A program made the translations under genes and the position numbers. DNA of 64,000 nucleotides from the NCBI GenBank assembly GCA_036583965.1, contig JAZBQD010000015.1:27254310-27318309 (forward strand), read 5' to 3'. Source of the DNA: Prunella strophiata (taxonomy: Eukaryota; Chordata; Aves; Passeriformes; Prunellidae). This document shows positions 9,601 through 22,152 of this stretch, one piece after another. Below the pieces are notes generated by a model, which saw only the letters and a program-made list of their open reading frames with translations, was not told the DNA's origin and did no database searches. Every line of letters starts with the position of its first letter. Positions within the stretch are counted from its first letter, which is position 1.

Positions 9601-12291
9601 GATACAGCAAAATTCACCAGGACAGACACAACCATGCAAAGTTGTCAGTGTTGATGCTTTCAATCAGTTATTATTAACACCAGTAGCTTAATCCTAAAGG
9701 AACAGTGTACAGTTCTGGCAGTTTAGTTGTCAAGGATAGAGAAACAGTAACTTGATCATGGACAACAATTTCTTTATAGCAATTTTTTTCTGACAATCCA
9801 TTAAGAGAAAGCATGAAAATATCATATTTAAAGCTGAAGTTAGTAAACTAAAATAACAACAATAAATTAGTGGAAGAACTTGCCTAGCAATTAAGTTAAT
9901 TTTCTGTTATTGAAAAATTATTTTGAAACAGATACAGAGGTTATGTACATTTTACAGAATTTGTTGGAATGATATCTTGACTTACATTAGTAATCCAACT
10001 AAAAATCTTAAGTATCCAATTTTCCTTAAAAGTATCTGGTTTGAAATAATTTGTAGAATCTGCTGAATTTTTCTACTACTGTGGCCTCTTGTTTATGTAT
10101 GCAACTATATATAGAGGGAAAAAGAGAAGAATGAAACATATCTCTTTCTTAAGACAGATGTATGAGAATGTATGAAATGCTAAAAGAAAATATCAATATT
10201 ACATCACACAAATAAGAATTTTTTTTTCAAATATATTAAAGATGCACACACAATATGAGAAAGTGATCGTAATATACCCATAAATTCATATATTAAACCA
10301 GGATACTATTTTTTTCATGATGATTGAGTAAATTATTGTCTATGTAATAAAGATTTTTATTTTCCCCCCAATGCTATTCACATTCAGAACTACAGGTAAA
10401 AAAAACGTGCATTTGTTTATGATGAGTTGCATTCAAATATAATATCAAAAATAGAAACTTGTATTTCATAATAATTTTTGACTCACACATAAAAATAAAT
10501 GAAATTTATTGAAAATACTCCTACCCATAATGTGATGAAAATATGCCCATCTCATTAGTTTGGGGACAATGCCAAAGATTTCAGAGATTACATTAAGAAT
10601 TAAATTTATTTTTGAAACCTCAGATGCAGTGGCTTAATGTACTAAAAATAAAAACATAATTAGACATTGTTCTAGGAATGGTGTAGAATTTTTTAATTTA
10701 CCTGATTTTGAAAGTAAGACACTGGGTATAATTGCAAAATGGAGAGGAGGAAACCCATTAATTATTGGGTGGAGTAACATAATTAAAGACAGAGAAACCT
10801 ACTTACAGATCTCCCAAAAGCATCATAAAATGCCATAATTCATTCTGAAGATAAATAATTTGTAAATACATAGATCAATTAAAGGTAACTGAATGTTTTG
10901 CTTTATTTTCCACTCCTTCATTAAACCTGAGGATGTGACAGCTTGGGATAGACTTTCATGGTAGATAACATAAGTTTACATGGTAAATCAGAGAGCATAC
11001 AAAAGGATGACTACATGCAGGTGTATACTATCATCTAAATCTTTCAAAATAACAACCCAATCTCATCATCCTGATTTACATATATGATCTGTATAACTTC
11101 AGAATAAATTATGAGGGGATATGTTTATACTTTACACCAGATTATCCAGTCAGCTTTTGAGATATCTTCATTTCCATTGCACAATCCTAAAGAACTACTT
11201 TTTTTTTTTTTTTTTATTTAGCACTAGAATCAATATACTTTTCACATTTCCATTCTCATGGAAAATGAAAGAGGTAAAAAAGGAAGTAGACTGCAATAGT
11301 TCACCTTCTTATTTAATCTCCTCCTTTCATACTATATTCAGACTTCTACTGGTGAAAAAAAAAAAATGTGTTTTGAAGAAAGCATTCAGGTCTGATAATT
11401 CCCAACATTGACACATACATAATAAAACATACATAGATAAACATATGCATATATGAAAATATAGGTATTGTTCCTTTTGCTAGGAGATTTTTAGTGCCAT
11501 ATCTCTTGCAAAATGTGATGCTGGATTTAGTGTGTGTTGAGGAGATCACTAAACTGATTCTGAAATTTTTGATAGCGAAGCCAACAACGTGAGAATTTAT
11601 AAAAGAAGAGTGTAATTAATAGAAAGCAACTTTATTTTAGGACTGATATTTTGTTTTCTAAGGTTCTGAAAGAACATTCTAAAAAGTGTCAGGAGATTTA
11701 CTTTAAAATTTTGCTGTGCCCTTAGGTAATTATGTCATAACCTTGATTATGTATTTTGTCGTTTTTGTATACTGTAATCTTGCAAAACACTAAAAAGCTT
11801 CATTAAAAATAAATAACAACACATTATTCTCTCAGTTCATGTCCAACACAATAGGAAAAAGGAGCACAAACACTGGGCAAAAGAAAGATTACTATGAAAA
11901 TTGCAAAATTGATCACCAGGGTTTTGCTTGTCCAAGATGGATGATATGCTAAAAGTGAATCAATAGTTTAAATAATGAAAACTAAATTATATATTTAAAA
12001 ATCTTTGTTTCACTAGTTTGCCATGAGTAATGCAAGTAATCTCTTGCTGAAATATATACCTCTGTCTTGAATATGATCCTTTTAAATTAACAGTATTGCA
12101 TCTGGTGTTAAAAAGAAAGTGCCAGTTGGACAGTCTGTCAGAGTCAAAGTAAAGCCCTAGCTCCAAGCTGAAATTAATTGCCCTCTAGTGAGACTGTATT
12201 TTCATGTCTGAGGCAGTTGTTCAAAATGTGATTCAAAATACAATTGAAGAGGTTTCCTTCTGAAAAGTATAGATTTATATTTCTGGATTGG
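9601..12291. other. Unique AT-rich non-coding sequence
   Basis: Only short A/T runs are present, for example a T run near 11201-11216. No gene, RNA or transposon could be supported. Confidence 0.5.
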
Positions 12292-12341
12292 CAAAAAAAA
12301 ACCAACAAAAAAACCCCAAAAAAAACCAAACCCCAAACAAA
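12292..12341 (+). repeat. A/C-rich low-complexity tract
   Basis: This is about 50 bp of A and C only, in runs such as ACCAACAAAAAAACCCC. It is the same kind of sequence as the T/G tracts at 7246 and 34869 but on the opposite strand. Confidence 0.85.
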
Positions 12342-13632
12342 TGTATCCTGTTCCCAGGGAAAAGCATGCATCAAATTTATTGAGAAAGAATGATCAGAAA
12401 TTGATAGTCTCCTAATCAATCAAAGGGTTGCAAGCTAAAGCTTTCTTAATATCTGTTTCAGTCCAGCTCTTTTCTTTCTCAACCACCTTCTGTTTTGCTC
12501 AAGGTTTTATAAGAAGGTACTCTTGGAAAATTTGTTCTGCTAAAGATTTTGGCAGAACAAGTGACAGGAGTGTATGTAAAAAGATGAATGCCCAACATCA
12601 GGGGCAAAATTGTTGTATTGTCTGCACAGCTGCAACTGTCCACCAACAAACAGAGTTAAGTGATTTAGAGAAAGGAGGGATGGTTTTTAATAAAGAAAGC
12701 AGTCATCATCCATCATAAAATCTGAAAGCTAAGATGGAACCCAGAACTTTCTGATTAACATTTACTTAGACACTGTTTTTTATTTCATAAATATATAGTA
12801 GTGATTTTTAAAGGCTGTGACACACAGCTTTTTTTCCCAGAACTAGAAAAGCCTGGAGACTGTAAACAAGCCTCCTCTTCTGTTAAAATAGTCTCCAAGC
12901 TCAGAAATGTCCAAAAGAGATTAATTGGCTATGATTGATGTTCTGATTGTCCCCACCTGGCAGTCAAGACTGTGCATCCACTGCTGGAACCAGCAGTCTT
13001 TTCTGTAAAGAGTAGAGACAGGCAAAACCTTAGGCAGTTGTGGGTTAGGGAGAGGGGCAGCCTGCCAGAAAAATATTATTCTTCCTGTGCCCAGAATATC
13101 ACAGTGCCTCTTTCAATTAATTATGAGCAAGCAGAATCACCAGTGTTCCTCTGCCTATCCTGCTGTGTAATCCTGCCATAATCCCAGTTTTTACCAGTGC
13201 CACATGGGCAATGAAAAACAGCAGCAGACAGCTTTGCTTTGGAAATAGTTTTTTCCATGTAACTGCAGCTTACCCTTCTCCAGCATCACTGCCAAGTGAA
13301 TGTTCCCTGAGATATTGATACATGTCATATTCATATACTTCTGATACAGTGGTAAATTTTCACTTACACTCTAGTCTTCCTGATTATGCATTTGTCTTCT
13401 TAGGAAATTTTACCACAGGTAAAATGTCCTCTCTCCAACAAGCTCATTTTCGTCTGGCTCTCTACTGACCCTTGTTATTGAGAGGAAATGTTGGCTCCCT
13501 ACTCTTGGCACTCTTTTGAAATAGTAGTAATTCAGGCAGTGGGATAGAACTTTCATATATTCACACATAGATTGAATGTATGAAATATTCAAGTGTGAAT
13601 GTATAAGTGGTATTGGAGTAAATCCATCCCTT
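12342..13632. other. Unique non-coding sequence
   Basis: No supported feature. Composition is slightly less AT-rich around 12.9-13.2 kb, without any recognisable protein or repeat. Confidence 0.5.
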
Positions 13633-13680
13633 CCCTGTAATTTTTCTATTAAATCTCCCTGTAATTTTTCCATTAAATAT
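13633..13680. repeat. Tandem duplication, 24 bp x 2
   Basis: Two adjacent 24-bp units both begin CCCTGTAATTTTTC and continue ATTAAAT, with two mismatches between them. Confidence 0.9.
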
Positions 13681-14165
13681 TTACTTACAAACCTACTGTG
13701 ACAAAAATGCTTATTGAGGTATAAAACAAAAGCCTGTACTGAAGTAATAAGTAATATCTAGTACACCTTATTGAGAAGAGGGAATTTTAAGGTCACCAAG
13801 GTATCACAAAGGCATTGCCAAAAATTGCAGGAGAGTTCAGTAGTTTTTAGGCCCTCACAAGACTATCAGTATTATCTGATGCTTCTCTCATTCTCCTGTT
13901 GATTTGTCTAGACTCTCCTCTCAGCAAAGCTCTCCAGTTTCTGTTCATGTTAGATTGATGGGTCTAGGATGAACTAGATTCTTCTTCCTCATAAGTGGCT
14001 ATAAGGATGCACTACTACAGTCCTAGACAATAATCCCACTTCTCTTTTTTCTTGCTTCATTGGTTCTAAGGATTTCAGACATGATTCTTGAGGCTATTAG
14101 TTACTGCCTGTTAGCATGGGAAAACCATTAGATTGTTTTTTCCTTAACTTAATTATTTTTTTCCA
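13681..14165. other. Unique non-coding sequence
   Basis: No feature could be supported. Confidence 0.5.
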
Positions 14166-14218
14166 CCTCTTAAATATATAAATATATTTAATGTAATATA
14201 ATATATTAAACATTAAAG
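14166..14218. repeat. AT-rich inverted repeats (two adjacent hairpins)
   Basis: TAAATATAT and ATATATTTA face each other across two bases (14171-14190). Directly after, TTTAATGT is answered by ACATTAAA about 15 bp away. Both could form cruciforms or hairpins. Confidence 0.75.
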
Positions 14219-15228
14219 GGGCAAACAGTCACTTGTGGGACAGTTGCACAGCTAGAGCACAGAAATGCAGCTATAAGTAGAAAAACAATGTGTAAAATAA
14301 TAACCAAAAAATGCAAAACAAGCAGGAAAAGTGCTGAAGAAATCCAAGTAATAAACAGGACAAGTAAGACATTGGTTTGCAGAAACAGAGCAAGTCTCTG
14401 TTCCTGAAACAATATGAATGATGTGAGGAAAAGATGAGATAATTTTCCCTCTGAGAAGGGAGATGATGAGAGAGGAAGTGATGAGAGAGGAAAGATGGGA
14501 AAGAAAGTAATCAAAAGGGTTTTATCTTCCTTCATGAAAGACCTCTCAAACTTCACCTTGGCTAAGAGCATCAAAGACTAAAGGGATCATCATACACGAC
14601 ATCAGCTCCACAGTGCTCTTATGTATTGCAATATACTATTATGCTGCACTCACAATTAATGTAGAATAAGATTGTTAAACAATAATTATGTGAATATCCA
14701 GCAACAGTGACTGATAATGAGCAAGAGCTGTCCATCCACAAAATGTGCTGTTAGTGAATATCAGTCTGGAAAAGTGGCAGAATTTTTTTTTTTTTAACTC
14801 TCATCATAGTAGCCTCTAATTTCCTGCGTATTCCCAAACCCATTTGCAAGTCTTTTAAAACATTTGAAAGCTGTTCACCAGCATTAGACTTTTAAGAGAA
14901 CTGTTTTATCTTTACTTTTTCCAGAATTAGATGAGTGTATGGCAACTGACATTTTGACCAACAGAAGGAAATTAATAAGAAGACTTCCAGAGCTCAAAGA
15001 GCATGAATGGTTTTCTGTAGGAAGCTAGGACCTAGTGCTAAGATCATATCCCTTGCAAAGCAGCCAGGGTAGGGGACCACGCACACACAGTAGAAAATTC
15101 ATATTATACTGGTTTTCACTCTGCTAGTGATTAGCTATGTGGCTTGATTTAATAACTTTACTTTTTGTTAATTGCAAAACAGGCCTATTTCATATGTTAT
15201 ACACAATTTTGCTTAGTCTTAAAGATAG
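14219..15228. other. Unique non-coding sequence
   Basis: The 122-codon minus-strand frame (14206-14574) is rich in Leu, Ser and Phe and begins from AT-rich DNA. I see no family resemblance and treat it as chance. Nothing else is supported. Confidence 0.45.
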
Positions 15229-15233
15229 ACATT
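15229..15233 (+). repeat. Target-site duplication, left copy (ACATT)
   Basis: ACATT abuts the TG end of the LTR and is repeated exactly at 15875-15879. Confidence 0.92.
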
Positions 15234-15874
15234 TGTCCTGGTTCTGGGCAAATTTGGGACAGAACCCCCAAAGGGGTTCCTCTAGAAAGCAGATTCAATT
15301 GGCTCCTCTCCCAGCCAGGAATGGAAAAAATACCTCCTTGGAGAAAAGTGGAAAAAAAAACTGTTTATTAAACAATAAAACACAAACAATATTAAAAAAA
15401 TAAAACCTCCTGCTGCTCCAAAAGAGATGACAAACTCAGAAAGTCCCCTCCCTGGGTTGCAGCTTGGCTCACTCAGTCTCTTATCAGTCCCTCTGGCACT
15501 GGAAATGCCGCAGCCCAGGCCCGGCCCGGTGGCCACAGGTGGAGCTGCCGATGCTCTTCTGGTGTTCAGTCCAGAGCAGGGTTTAAACAGGTCCAAAGAA
15601 AAGGAAAAAACCCCACAATGCAGGGAACTTCTTTGCCTCAGCTAGCTAAAACTAACTAAAACAAAGGAGAACTCTGTCCTGCTGTCTGTCCATCTGCAAA
15701 TAACCCAGTCCAGGTGCAGGAATGTGGAGCAGTGAGTGCAGTGTCTGAAAACAAACTCTGCACTTCTCTCCCCCCTTCACTTCTCGTAACAAGTCTTAAA
15801 GGTGAAAAATTGTTACTCAGCATAAACGGAACAGACGACTGAGGATATAAGCATCATATAGTCAACCCAGGACA
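15234..15874 (-). mobile_element. Solo LTR, ERVL-like, antisense, complete
   Basis: This is a 641-bp solo LTR with perfect 8-bp inverted ends (TGTCCTGG and CCAGGACA) and an exact 5-bp target-site duplication ACATT. On the minus strand it begins TGTCCTGGGTTGAC and has AATAAA near its 3' part (complement of 15363-15368) about 130 bp before the end, which sets the orientation. The middle is GC-rich (GCAGCCCAGGCCCGGCCCGG), in contrast to the surrounding AT-rich DNA. A 5-bp duplication fits ERVL-type integration. No viral genes flank it. The overlapping open frames of 72-104 codons are not real genes. The clean ends and duplication suggest a relatively young insertion; age is inference. Confidence 0.93.
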
Positions 15875-15879
15875 ACATT
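15875..15879 (+). repeat. Target-site duplication, right copy (ACATT)
   Basis: Exact match to 15229-15233, directly after the CA end of the LTR. Confidence 0.92.
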
Positions 15880-18367
15880 TTTTCATTAAAAAATAGATTT
15901 TGATCTGAGATTTGCCTTTCAGATCATCACATGTAGCAGCTCACCAGTGCCTGTTTCTTCAAGAATCTACAAATGTTTTACAAGTGGTAATAATGTTGTA
16001 CCGTAATAATTGATTAATCCAAAACCTGAAATACGGTCTTGTAAAACATGGTGCTTGCATAATGATGCATATCTTTTCTGCAGAAAATGAATGGATATTT
16101 CCTTATCCATTCCTCAGGAACTTTGAAATCTGGTGGGTTAGCTAGTTGGATCAACATTGTATTGTCAGTCTGCTGAAGTTATGGAGACATTTGCTAATGA
16201 CTGTGATATAACCAGTATTTGGTTTTATCAGTTGAGTTAAATAAGGTGGCTGTCAATGAACATCGTTATAAATCATAGAATAAAAAAGGTTTCCTCCTTG
16301 TAAAATTCACTCAAATGTGTTCCCTTGCCACCTTTTTTTTCCCCCTCTATTAGAATTCTCCTTTTTACTGTAAGTCTGTAATACCTTTCTAAGGCTATTG
16401 TTAGTGCTTGGGAAAGTATTACAGAACTCATTTTGGGACAAAGAAAAAAGCTACATCTTAGATCATTAGATCAGATTCAATTCAGAAATAATTTTTCCTA
16501 AGTAGCATTCTAGACCTCGTCTGAGTATACTTTGTCATCACACTTCATAAGACCCAGAAAAAAAATCTAATTGAATAAATGTAGTGGTTGAATCAGTAGC
16601 TGTAGCTGGAAATCTTATTCTGATGGGAGCACGGTATCATACAAGGGACTTAAACTCTTTGTAGCTGTGAAAGAAGATAAAAACCTGTGCACAGTTCTGT
16701 CTGTATGTTTGGAAGGCTGAAAAAATTTGAAGATGGAATATTAAATGATGAGAATTTCCTTATAAAATTTTACTTAGGTTTAAACATCTTTATTTTGCAA
16801 TTGGTAGACAATCTTTGACCAAGTTAAAAAATCAGGTTTGCATAACGTTCACTTACCATATGGTAACTGACCATTTCCAAACACTGCTTGAGACCTTGCT
16901 ATCTTGAGATTTTTCTCAAGTCTGGTAATGAACTTATGGAAGAGAACAGCAGGCAGACCACCTGATGTGGCACTGGTAATGAGCAAGTAATTGATATTTT
17001 TTCCAGTGAAAATTATTTCATTAGCAACTTTTATAAAAAAAAAGATAACTATTATTTTTGAAGGAAATTAAATCTTATGCTTCCTTTGTACCCAGATGCT
17101 TTAGATTTATCTAATTTTGTAAATTATTGTAGCTGATTACACTGAGATTGCTTGCAGTCAGTGTTCTTAACAGGTATTATGAATGTCATAATATTAACAG
17201 CGTGGGTAGCAATAGCAGTTCAAATATCCAAGCTTCAGAACACTTACAGGTTTGCTGTATACATACAAGAAGCAGCAGTAGTGTCAAAATTCAGCAACAT
17301 TGTTCATGTGTCTAATCAGGATGTCAGTATTGTTTCTCTCCACTGTCTGTGTAGGTTATAAGGGTACATGTACTGGATTCATGTAATGCTCTGAATCACT
17401 TTTGTCTTGAATTTACTTTGCTAATTGTGCATTTCACAAGCCTCCTCACATCACCATTGTGAAATATAAAAAAACATAATTTTCTCCTTTTTTTTTAAAA
17501 CAGACAGCCAGCTGAAGAACTGATGACTTGACTAGAAATATGTCAGATCAATGTACAAATTGTAGTGGCTTGAATAGGCTTCCAGTCATCCCAAAGAGTT
17601 TGAATATTTAGAATTCTACTTGTTGCCTATACCAGATCTAGAAACCAAAGCCAGATATGTTGAGCCAAGCATCTTCCTGACATAGCAGTTACTAAACAAA
17701 ATTTACTAAAACCAATATGAAATTTTACTTGAGTAAAAGTTATATTTATTTATTTAATTATTTATTTATGCTATAACTGTAGACTGTAGTTTCTATATCA
17801 AGAATCTGTATTTGTGACAGGGAAAGACTCTTTTAAAAGGGAAATGCTCTACGCACACTTGTTTTTTAAATGATCACACAGTGGAGCAGTGTCCTTTTTA
17901 TTTTACCTTGTTTAAATGTGCAGATGAAGCCCTACATCCTTGGCACTCAACGAGAAAAGTGAATAGGACAGGCATCTAAGCAATAACACTTCTAAAAGAC
18001 CCTTATGTGTGAAAATATGATAATAGCTAGGATTCATTACACCAGGCTTGCTACTTGTGGCCTGGTTTTGCTGCTACATTTAATGATGGGATGACCTTAT
18101 CAATTCTAATGGCTCTACAGTGGCTAAGGGCTGTATTTTACCAGCATTTAATATAAGCTATTAATAAAGTACATCTTTCATCTGCTTTAAAAGTGGGCCA
18201 TGAAGCAAAGGTGAATTCCAGGTAATAAACAGAACCAACATATCAGGTAGATATGTGCAATACTTTTCATCTGCATGAGTTTGTTGGTTTTTTCCAATGA
18301 TTTATTCCAGTTGATATTACCTACTCCTGCAATTGCAGAATACTGTTGTTGTAGGTATTAAAGCTTC
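15880..18367. other. Unique AT-rich sequence
   Basis: No gene could be supported. A short string near 16273 (ATCATAGAAT followed by AAGGTTT) resembles the antisense 3' end of CR1 but is too short to call. Confidence 0.5.
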
Positions 18368-18435
18368 AGACTTGGCAGTGCTAGACTTAGAATTGTCTTA
18401 GAGGTTTTTTTCAACCTAAATGACTCTATGACTTT
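18368..18435 (+). mobile_element. CR1 LINE 3' tail fragment
   Basis: GACTTGGCAGTGCTAGACTT, then GTCTTAGAGG and TTCAACCTAAATGACTCTATGAC match the end of CR1 elements (the 'TTGGCAGTGCTGG', 'CTTAGAGGTCTTTTCC' and 'AACCTAAA-GATTCTATGA' landmarks). It is severely 5'-truncated, as is usual for CR1, and keeps only the terminal 70 bp or so. Confidence 0.85.
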
Positions 18436-19036
18436 ATATAGTCTACCAATAACTGGCTGAGTAGAAAACTAGATTTTGTTATAACGTTGTTCAATGTGAA
18501 ATAAGGCACATTGACCTATACAGAGGCTTAATTTGTCCTACCTTCTGTTTATGGATAGAGAGGAGACAAAAGTTACCATGTAACCTGAGCACACCAGGCT
18601 TCCCTAACAGTTCATACTGTTGCACTTTGATTTTTTTCAATCAGAATGGAAAAGCAATCCAATTTTCTTACTGGTGAGGGTTTTAAACAAATGTAGGAAC
18701 AGTCTGTGTTCTGTGCTTTCTAGCATGTTCAGCTAGGTTTAGGTTCAGATGTGAATATCACATATCTGAATTTAGGTTCAGAGGTTCTTATGTGATCCAT
18801 TTCTTACTACTGAAGAGTACAAAAGTGAGTAGGTCTTAGGTTCTATACCCCACATTTCATATTCTCTTCTTCATTTTTTTGTATGTTACTTTCATACTCG
18901 CTTTGTACATTTATTGATTTTGAGGTGTATACATATGTATGTCAGCTTTATAAGATGGGCACATGAATTTTAACACAGTGGTAGGTATGCATACCATTAT
19001 TTACATGTGCCAAACAATGTGAGCTTGGTCATGATT
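18436..19036. other. Unique non-coding sequence
   Basis: No feature could be supported. Confidence 0.5.
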
Positions 19037-19652
19037 TCACAGAGCCATAGAACAATCAAGATTGGAAGAGACCATCATGATCAACTTGTCCAACTGTCCA
19101 TCTAGCACCACCATAATCACCACATCACTTTATCACCTCAACCATATCCCCAGGTGCCAAATACAGACGCCACTTGAACTTTTCCAGAGACAGATACTCC
19201 ACCATGTCCCTCGGCAACTTATTCCAATGTTTGACTGCTTTTTCAGTGACTTTTTTTTTTTTTCTAATTTCTAATATTTCTAATATCAAACTTGAACATC
19301 TTTTTGTGCACCTTAGGGCCATTTGTTCTCATATTTTCACTAAAGACATGGCAGAAGACTCTGATGCCCACCTCACTACAGCCTCCTCTCAGGTGGCTGT
19401 AGAAAGCAATGAGGTCCCCCTTGAGCCTCCTCTTCTCCAGACTAAACAACCCCAGCTACCTTAGCCATTTCTCATAAAATTTGCTTCAGACACTTCACCA
19501 GCTTTGTTGACCTTCTCTGGACATGCTCCAGCACTTCAATGTCCTCCTTGAAGTGAGGATCTCAAAACTGAACAGGGAATTTGAGGTATGGCCTCACCAG
19601 TCCCAAGTACAGCAGGTCAATCAGTTCCCTAGTCCCACTGGCTACATTATTC
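19037..19652 (-). mobile_element. CR1 LINE, 3' end, antisense
   Basis: The plus strand starts with the complement of a CR1 3' terminus (CCATAGAAC, GATTGGAAGAGACC). It then runs backward through the 3' UTR and the end of ORF2: the landmarks GTGACTGCTTTTTCAGTGAC-like, CCCACCTCACTACAGCCTCC, GAGCCTCCTCTTCTCCAGAC and GGCCTCACCAGTCCCAAGTA all fit CR1 antisense. A T-rich expansion (19250-19263) interrupts the 3' UTR. The element is 5'-truncated at about 19652. Nearby short frames are by-products. Confidence 0.93.
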
Positions 19653-20259
19653 TTGAAGTCAGTAGTGTATAGGCTGGAGTTAAGTTATAAAACATAAAAA
19701 AATAACAACAATTCAAAATTTCTTTTGAAAGGAAAATCTTTACCTGATCTCATTTGTGGCTTCCATATGCATTATCCATTACAGACACAGTAAATTCCCT
19801 GCATGACTATTAGTTGTCCGTGTTACAGTAGTGCTTGAAGGTCCAGATGCAATTGCAAGCCAAATTATTTCAAGTAAATGAAATCAAGTGCCCTGAAGAT
19901 TCAAACCTCTGGTGTGAAATGTTTATGATGCACAGATTAATAAAAGGTGCTCAGCCCACCCAGCACTTACTCTGATTCATGGGTTTCATGCTGAGCTCCA
20001 TGGTGGGGTGGTTTCACCATGGTCTGCATGGCACACATGAAAAAGCAGAGAACAGGACAGAAATGTGTGTTACCAGTGTGTGTGAGTGGGATACCAAGCT
20101 ACCTGAGAGGGCTTTTCATCTCAGTCTGATAAAGCTAAAGAGGAAAATAACTGTATTAAAAATTATCTAAGGAGTTACAGAGATTTTTGAAACGGAGGAA
20201 TCAGCAGAACCAAGCAAAACACATGGATTCATAACAGGTGTGAGAAGACAGGAACGGAA
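19653..20259. other. Unique non-coding sequence
   Basis: No feature could be supported. Confidence 0.5.
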
Positions 20260-20640
20260 AATGTGACCCTGCCAGATGTGGCCTCTCAGCACTGTGGGCT
20301 GCTCCTGGGCGTGTCACCATGGCCACACTACAAACATCCCCAGCTGCTGCCACACCTCACCCATACCCACCATTGGCATACTCCAGCACCTCCACCACCC
20401 TAGGGATGTGAGCTCATCTCCTGGGACTATTACCCATCCTTGGAAGGGCAGCCAGGGCACTCAGGTCTCCTGGATCAGGTGTGTGCAAGGAGGGATTCCC
20501 ACATGCCCAGAAGAGGGGGGCCTGCAAACCTGTCATGAACTATGGTTGTGGGGAAGCACCTCCTTGGGATTAATAATAAAAGGGGTGTAGTAAACATAGA
20601 ATATGAGGTTGAAAAGGTGTTACAAGCTGCCCCAGAAGGT
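20260..20640. other. GC-richer block, unidentified
   Basis: This block is richer in C and G than its surroundings (for example CACCTCCACCACCC) and ends with an AATAAAA string near 20574. It resembles either part of an LTR or a processed 3' end, but I see no TG...CA ends or duplications. The overlapping 104-codon frame is not recognisable. Confidence 0.25.
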
Positions 20641-21853
20641 GAGGGTAGTAACCTGTTGCCTAGAACTGAAAGGCTTTCCAAAAAGTGTTAAAGTATTAAT
20701 ATAAAGAGCAGTTCTTTAATAAAAGCTTTCAGGTGCATGAATATAGCTATGCACACACTCAGGGTTGAATTTATATATTTTTTATAAAATTAATTAATTA
20801 GTATATCTAGCAGGTACATCCAATAGAAGAACTGTTGCCCTGGTAACCCCCCTTTGGGCCTGCCTCTTGAAGACTCTCCAGGGGCTTTTAGCCCTGTATT
20901 TTTTATGTCTCACAAGTGCTGATACAAAACATGGTGTCCTTGTTAGAAATTCTTTTCTTGAAAACAAGACTGAACAGAATTCCAAGAAGGTGACATAAAT
21001 GTGTCAGGAAGGGTAATCTAAAGTAATATAGCAATATAAAAGCATAAAAATAATACTGAAGAAAATGTGTAAAGAAAATGAAGGAAAGGGTAAAAGTAGA
21101 AAGATACCACCACCTGTGCACCTTGCAATCAGCCTTGGTTGTTGCAGTTTCAATGTCTTTTTGTTGAAGTGGTGGTCAACAGGCTGGATCTGTCAGGTGG
21201 TGAGAGAAATCCACAAAAGACCAAGGTTTCATGCATTTTATCAGCTCAGGTTCAGGTGAAACACCTAGGTACCCCTCCTGGGGCAAGGAGTTGCACACTG
21301 ATGTAATGTGTGCAATTACACATTATGTGTGTGCTGATGGATCACTTTGGGAGTTGTCCATGACACCTCCCAATATGCTACAGCTGCCTCTCCTGTCAAT
21401 GTCCTGTTATTTCTCCAGAGGGGAGTTTTCAAAGCTGAGCCATTTGTGTAAGGACTTTGGCATGATAAAAATCATTATCCTGCCTTGCAGGATCTGTCTC
21501 TTATCATCCTCTTTCCTTATCTTGTATAACACCAGCTTGTAGCCTGAGGTGGTGGTCCTCAGCTTGCACTGGGATTGAGAAATTAGCATTCCAATCTCTC
21601 ACACTTGTGGATACATTCTTCTCCCCAGCCTTCTTTGCTTCTCTTTAGACCTGGGATGATTGGACAATAGCATCAAATTTATCTTATCTCAAGTTCTATC
21701 ACAGACCAAATTCTAGTTAGTAGGCATATTTGGGTCAGGGTGGGCTTTAATGGTCTCAGATGAGCAACTGCTTCTTTGCACCATTTGCTACAGTGGACAA
21801 AAGTTCTCTGCTGATCTGATGTTTAAGCCGTTAATAATTTCAATCTGTCACAC
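20641..21853. other. Unidentified sequence with hairpin-forming motifs
   Basis: No family is recognised. GGGCTTTTAGCCC near 20881 and an inverted repeat at 21293-21334 can form small hairpins. Frames of 60-103 codons overlap on both strands with no family resemblance. The block could be an old LTR, but no ends are visible. Confidence 0.3.
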
Positions 21854-22152
21854 AAGAACCTCAAGGATCATCTGATTCAACCTTTCTTGATAAAAGCAGA
21901 TTTTAGACAAGATAGCCCAGCACCTGTCCAGTTGGATCTTAAAAAGTGTCCACTGATGTGGAATTGATCATTTCTCTGAGGAGATTATTTGAATAGATGA
22001 TTGTTCTCTTGTTAAAAATTTACTTTGTGTTCAATAGAAATCTTCCCAAGAGTAACATTTACCCATCAACCCTCATCTCTTTCATGTGACTCTTTGTAAA
22101 AGGACTCTCCATTTCCTTTGTAGCAATCCCTTAAATTCTGGAACCTGGTGGT
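21854..22152 (-). mobile_element. CR1 LINE fragment, 3' region, antisense
   Basis: The plus strand reads AAGGATCATCTGATTCAACC, then GCCCAGCACCTGTCCAGTTG, TCTCTGAGGAGATTATTTGA and CATGTGACTCTTTGTAAAAG. These match the antisense order of a CR1 3' region. It is a different CR1 subfamily from the element at 19037. Both ends are worn and approximate. Confidence 0.88.

Noticed and set aside
14206..14574. 122-codon minus frame with hydrophobic stretches
   Set aside because: It has no recognisable domain and its composition follows the base content of the region. There is no promoter or splice support.
15282..15645. Opposing 72-104 codon frames
   Set aside because: They lie inside the solo LTR, whose GC-rich centre gives open frames by chance.
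16271..16310. Possible antisense CR1 3' end
   Set aside because: Only about 10-15 bases resemble the CR1 tail; too little to support.
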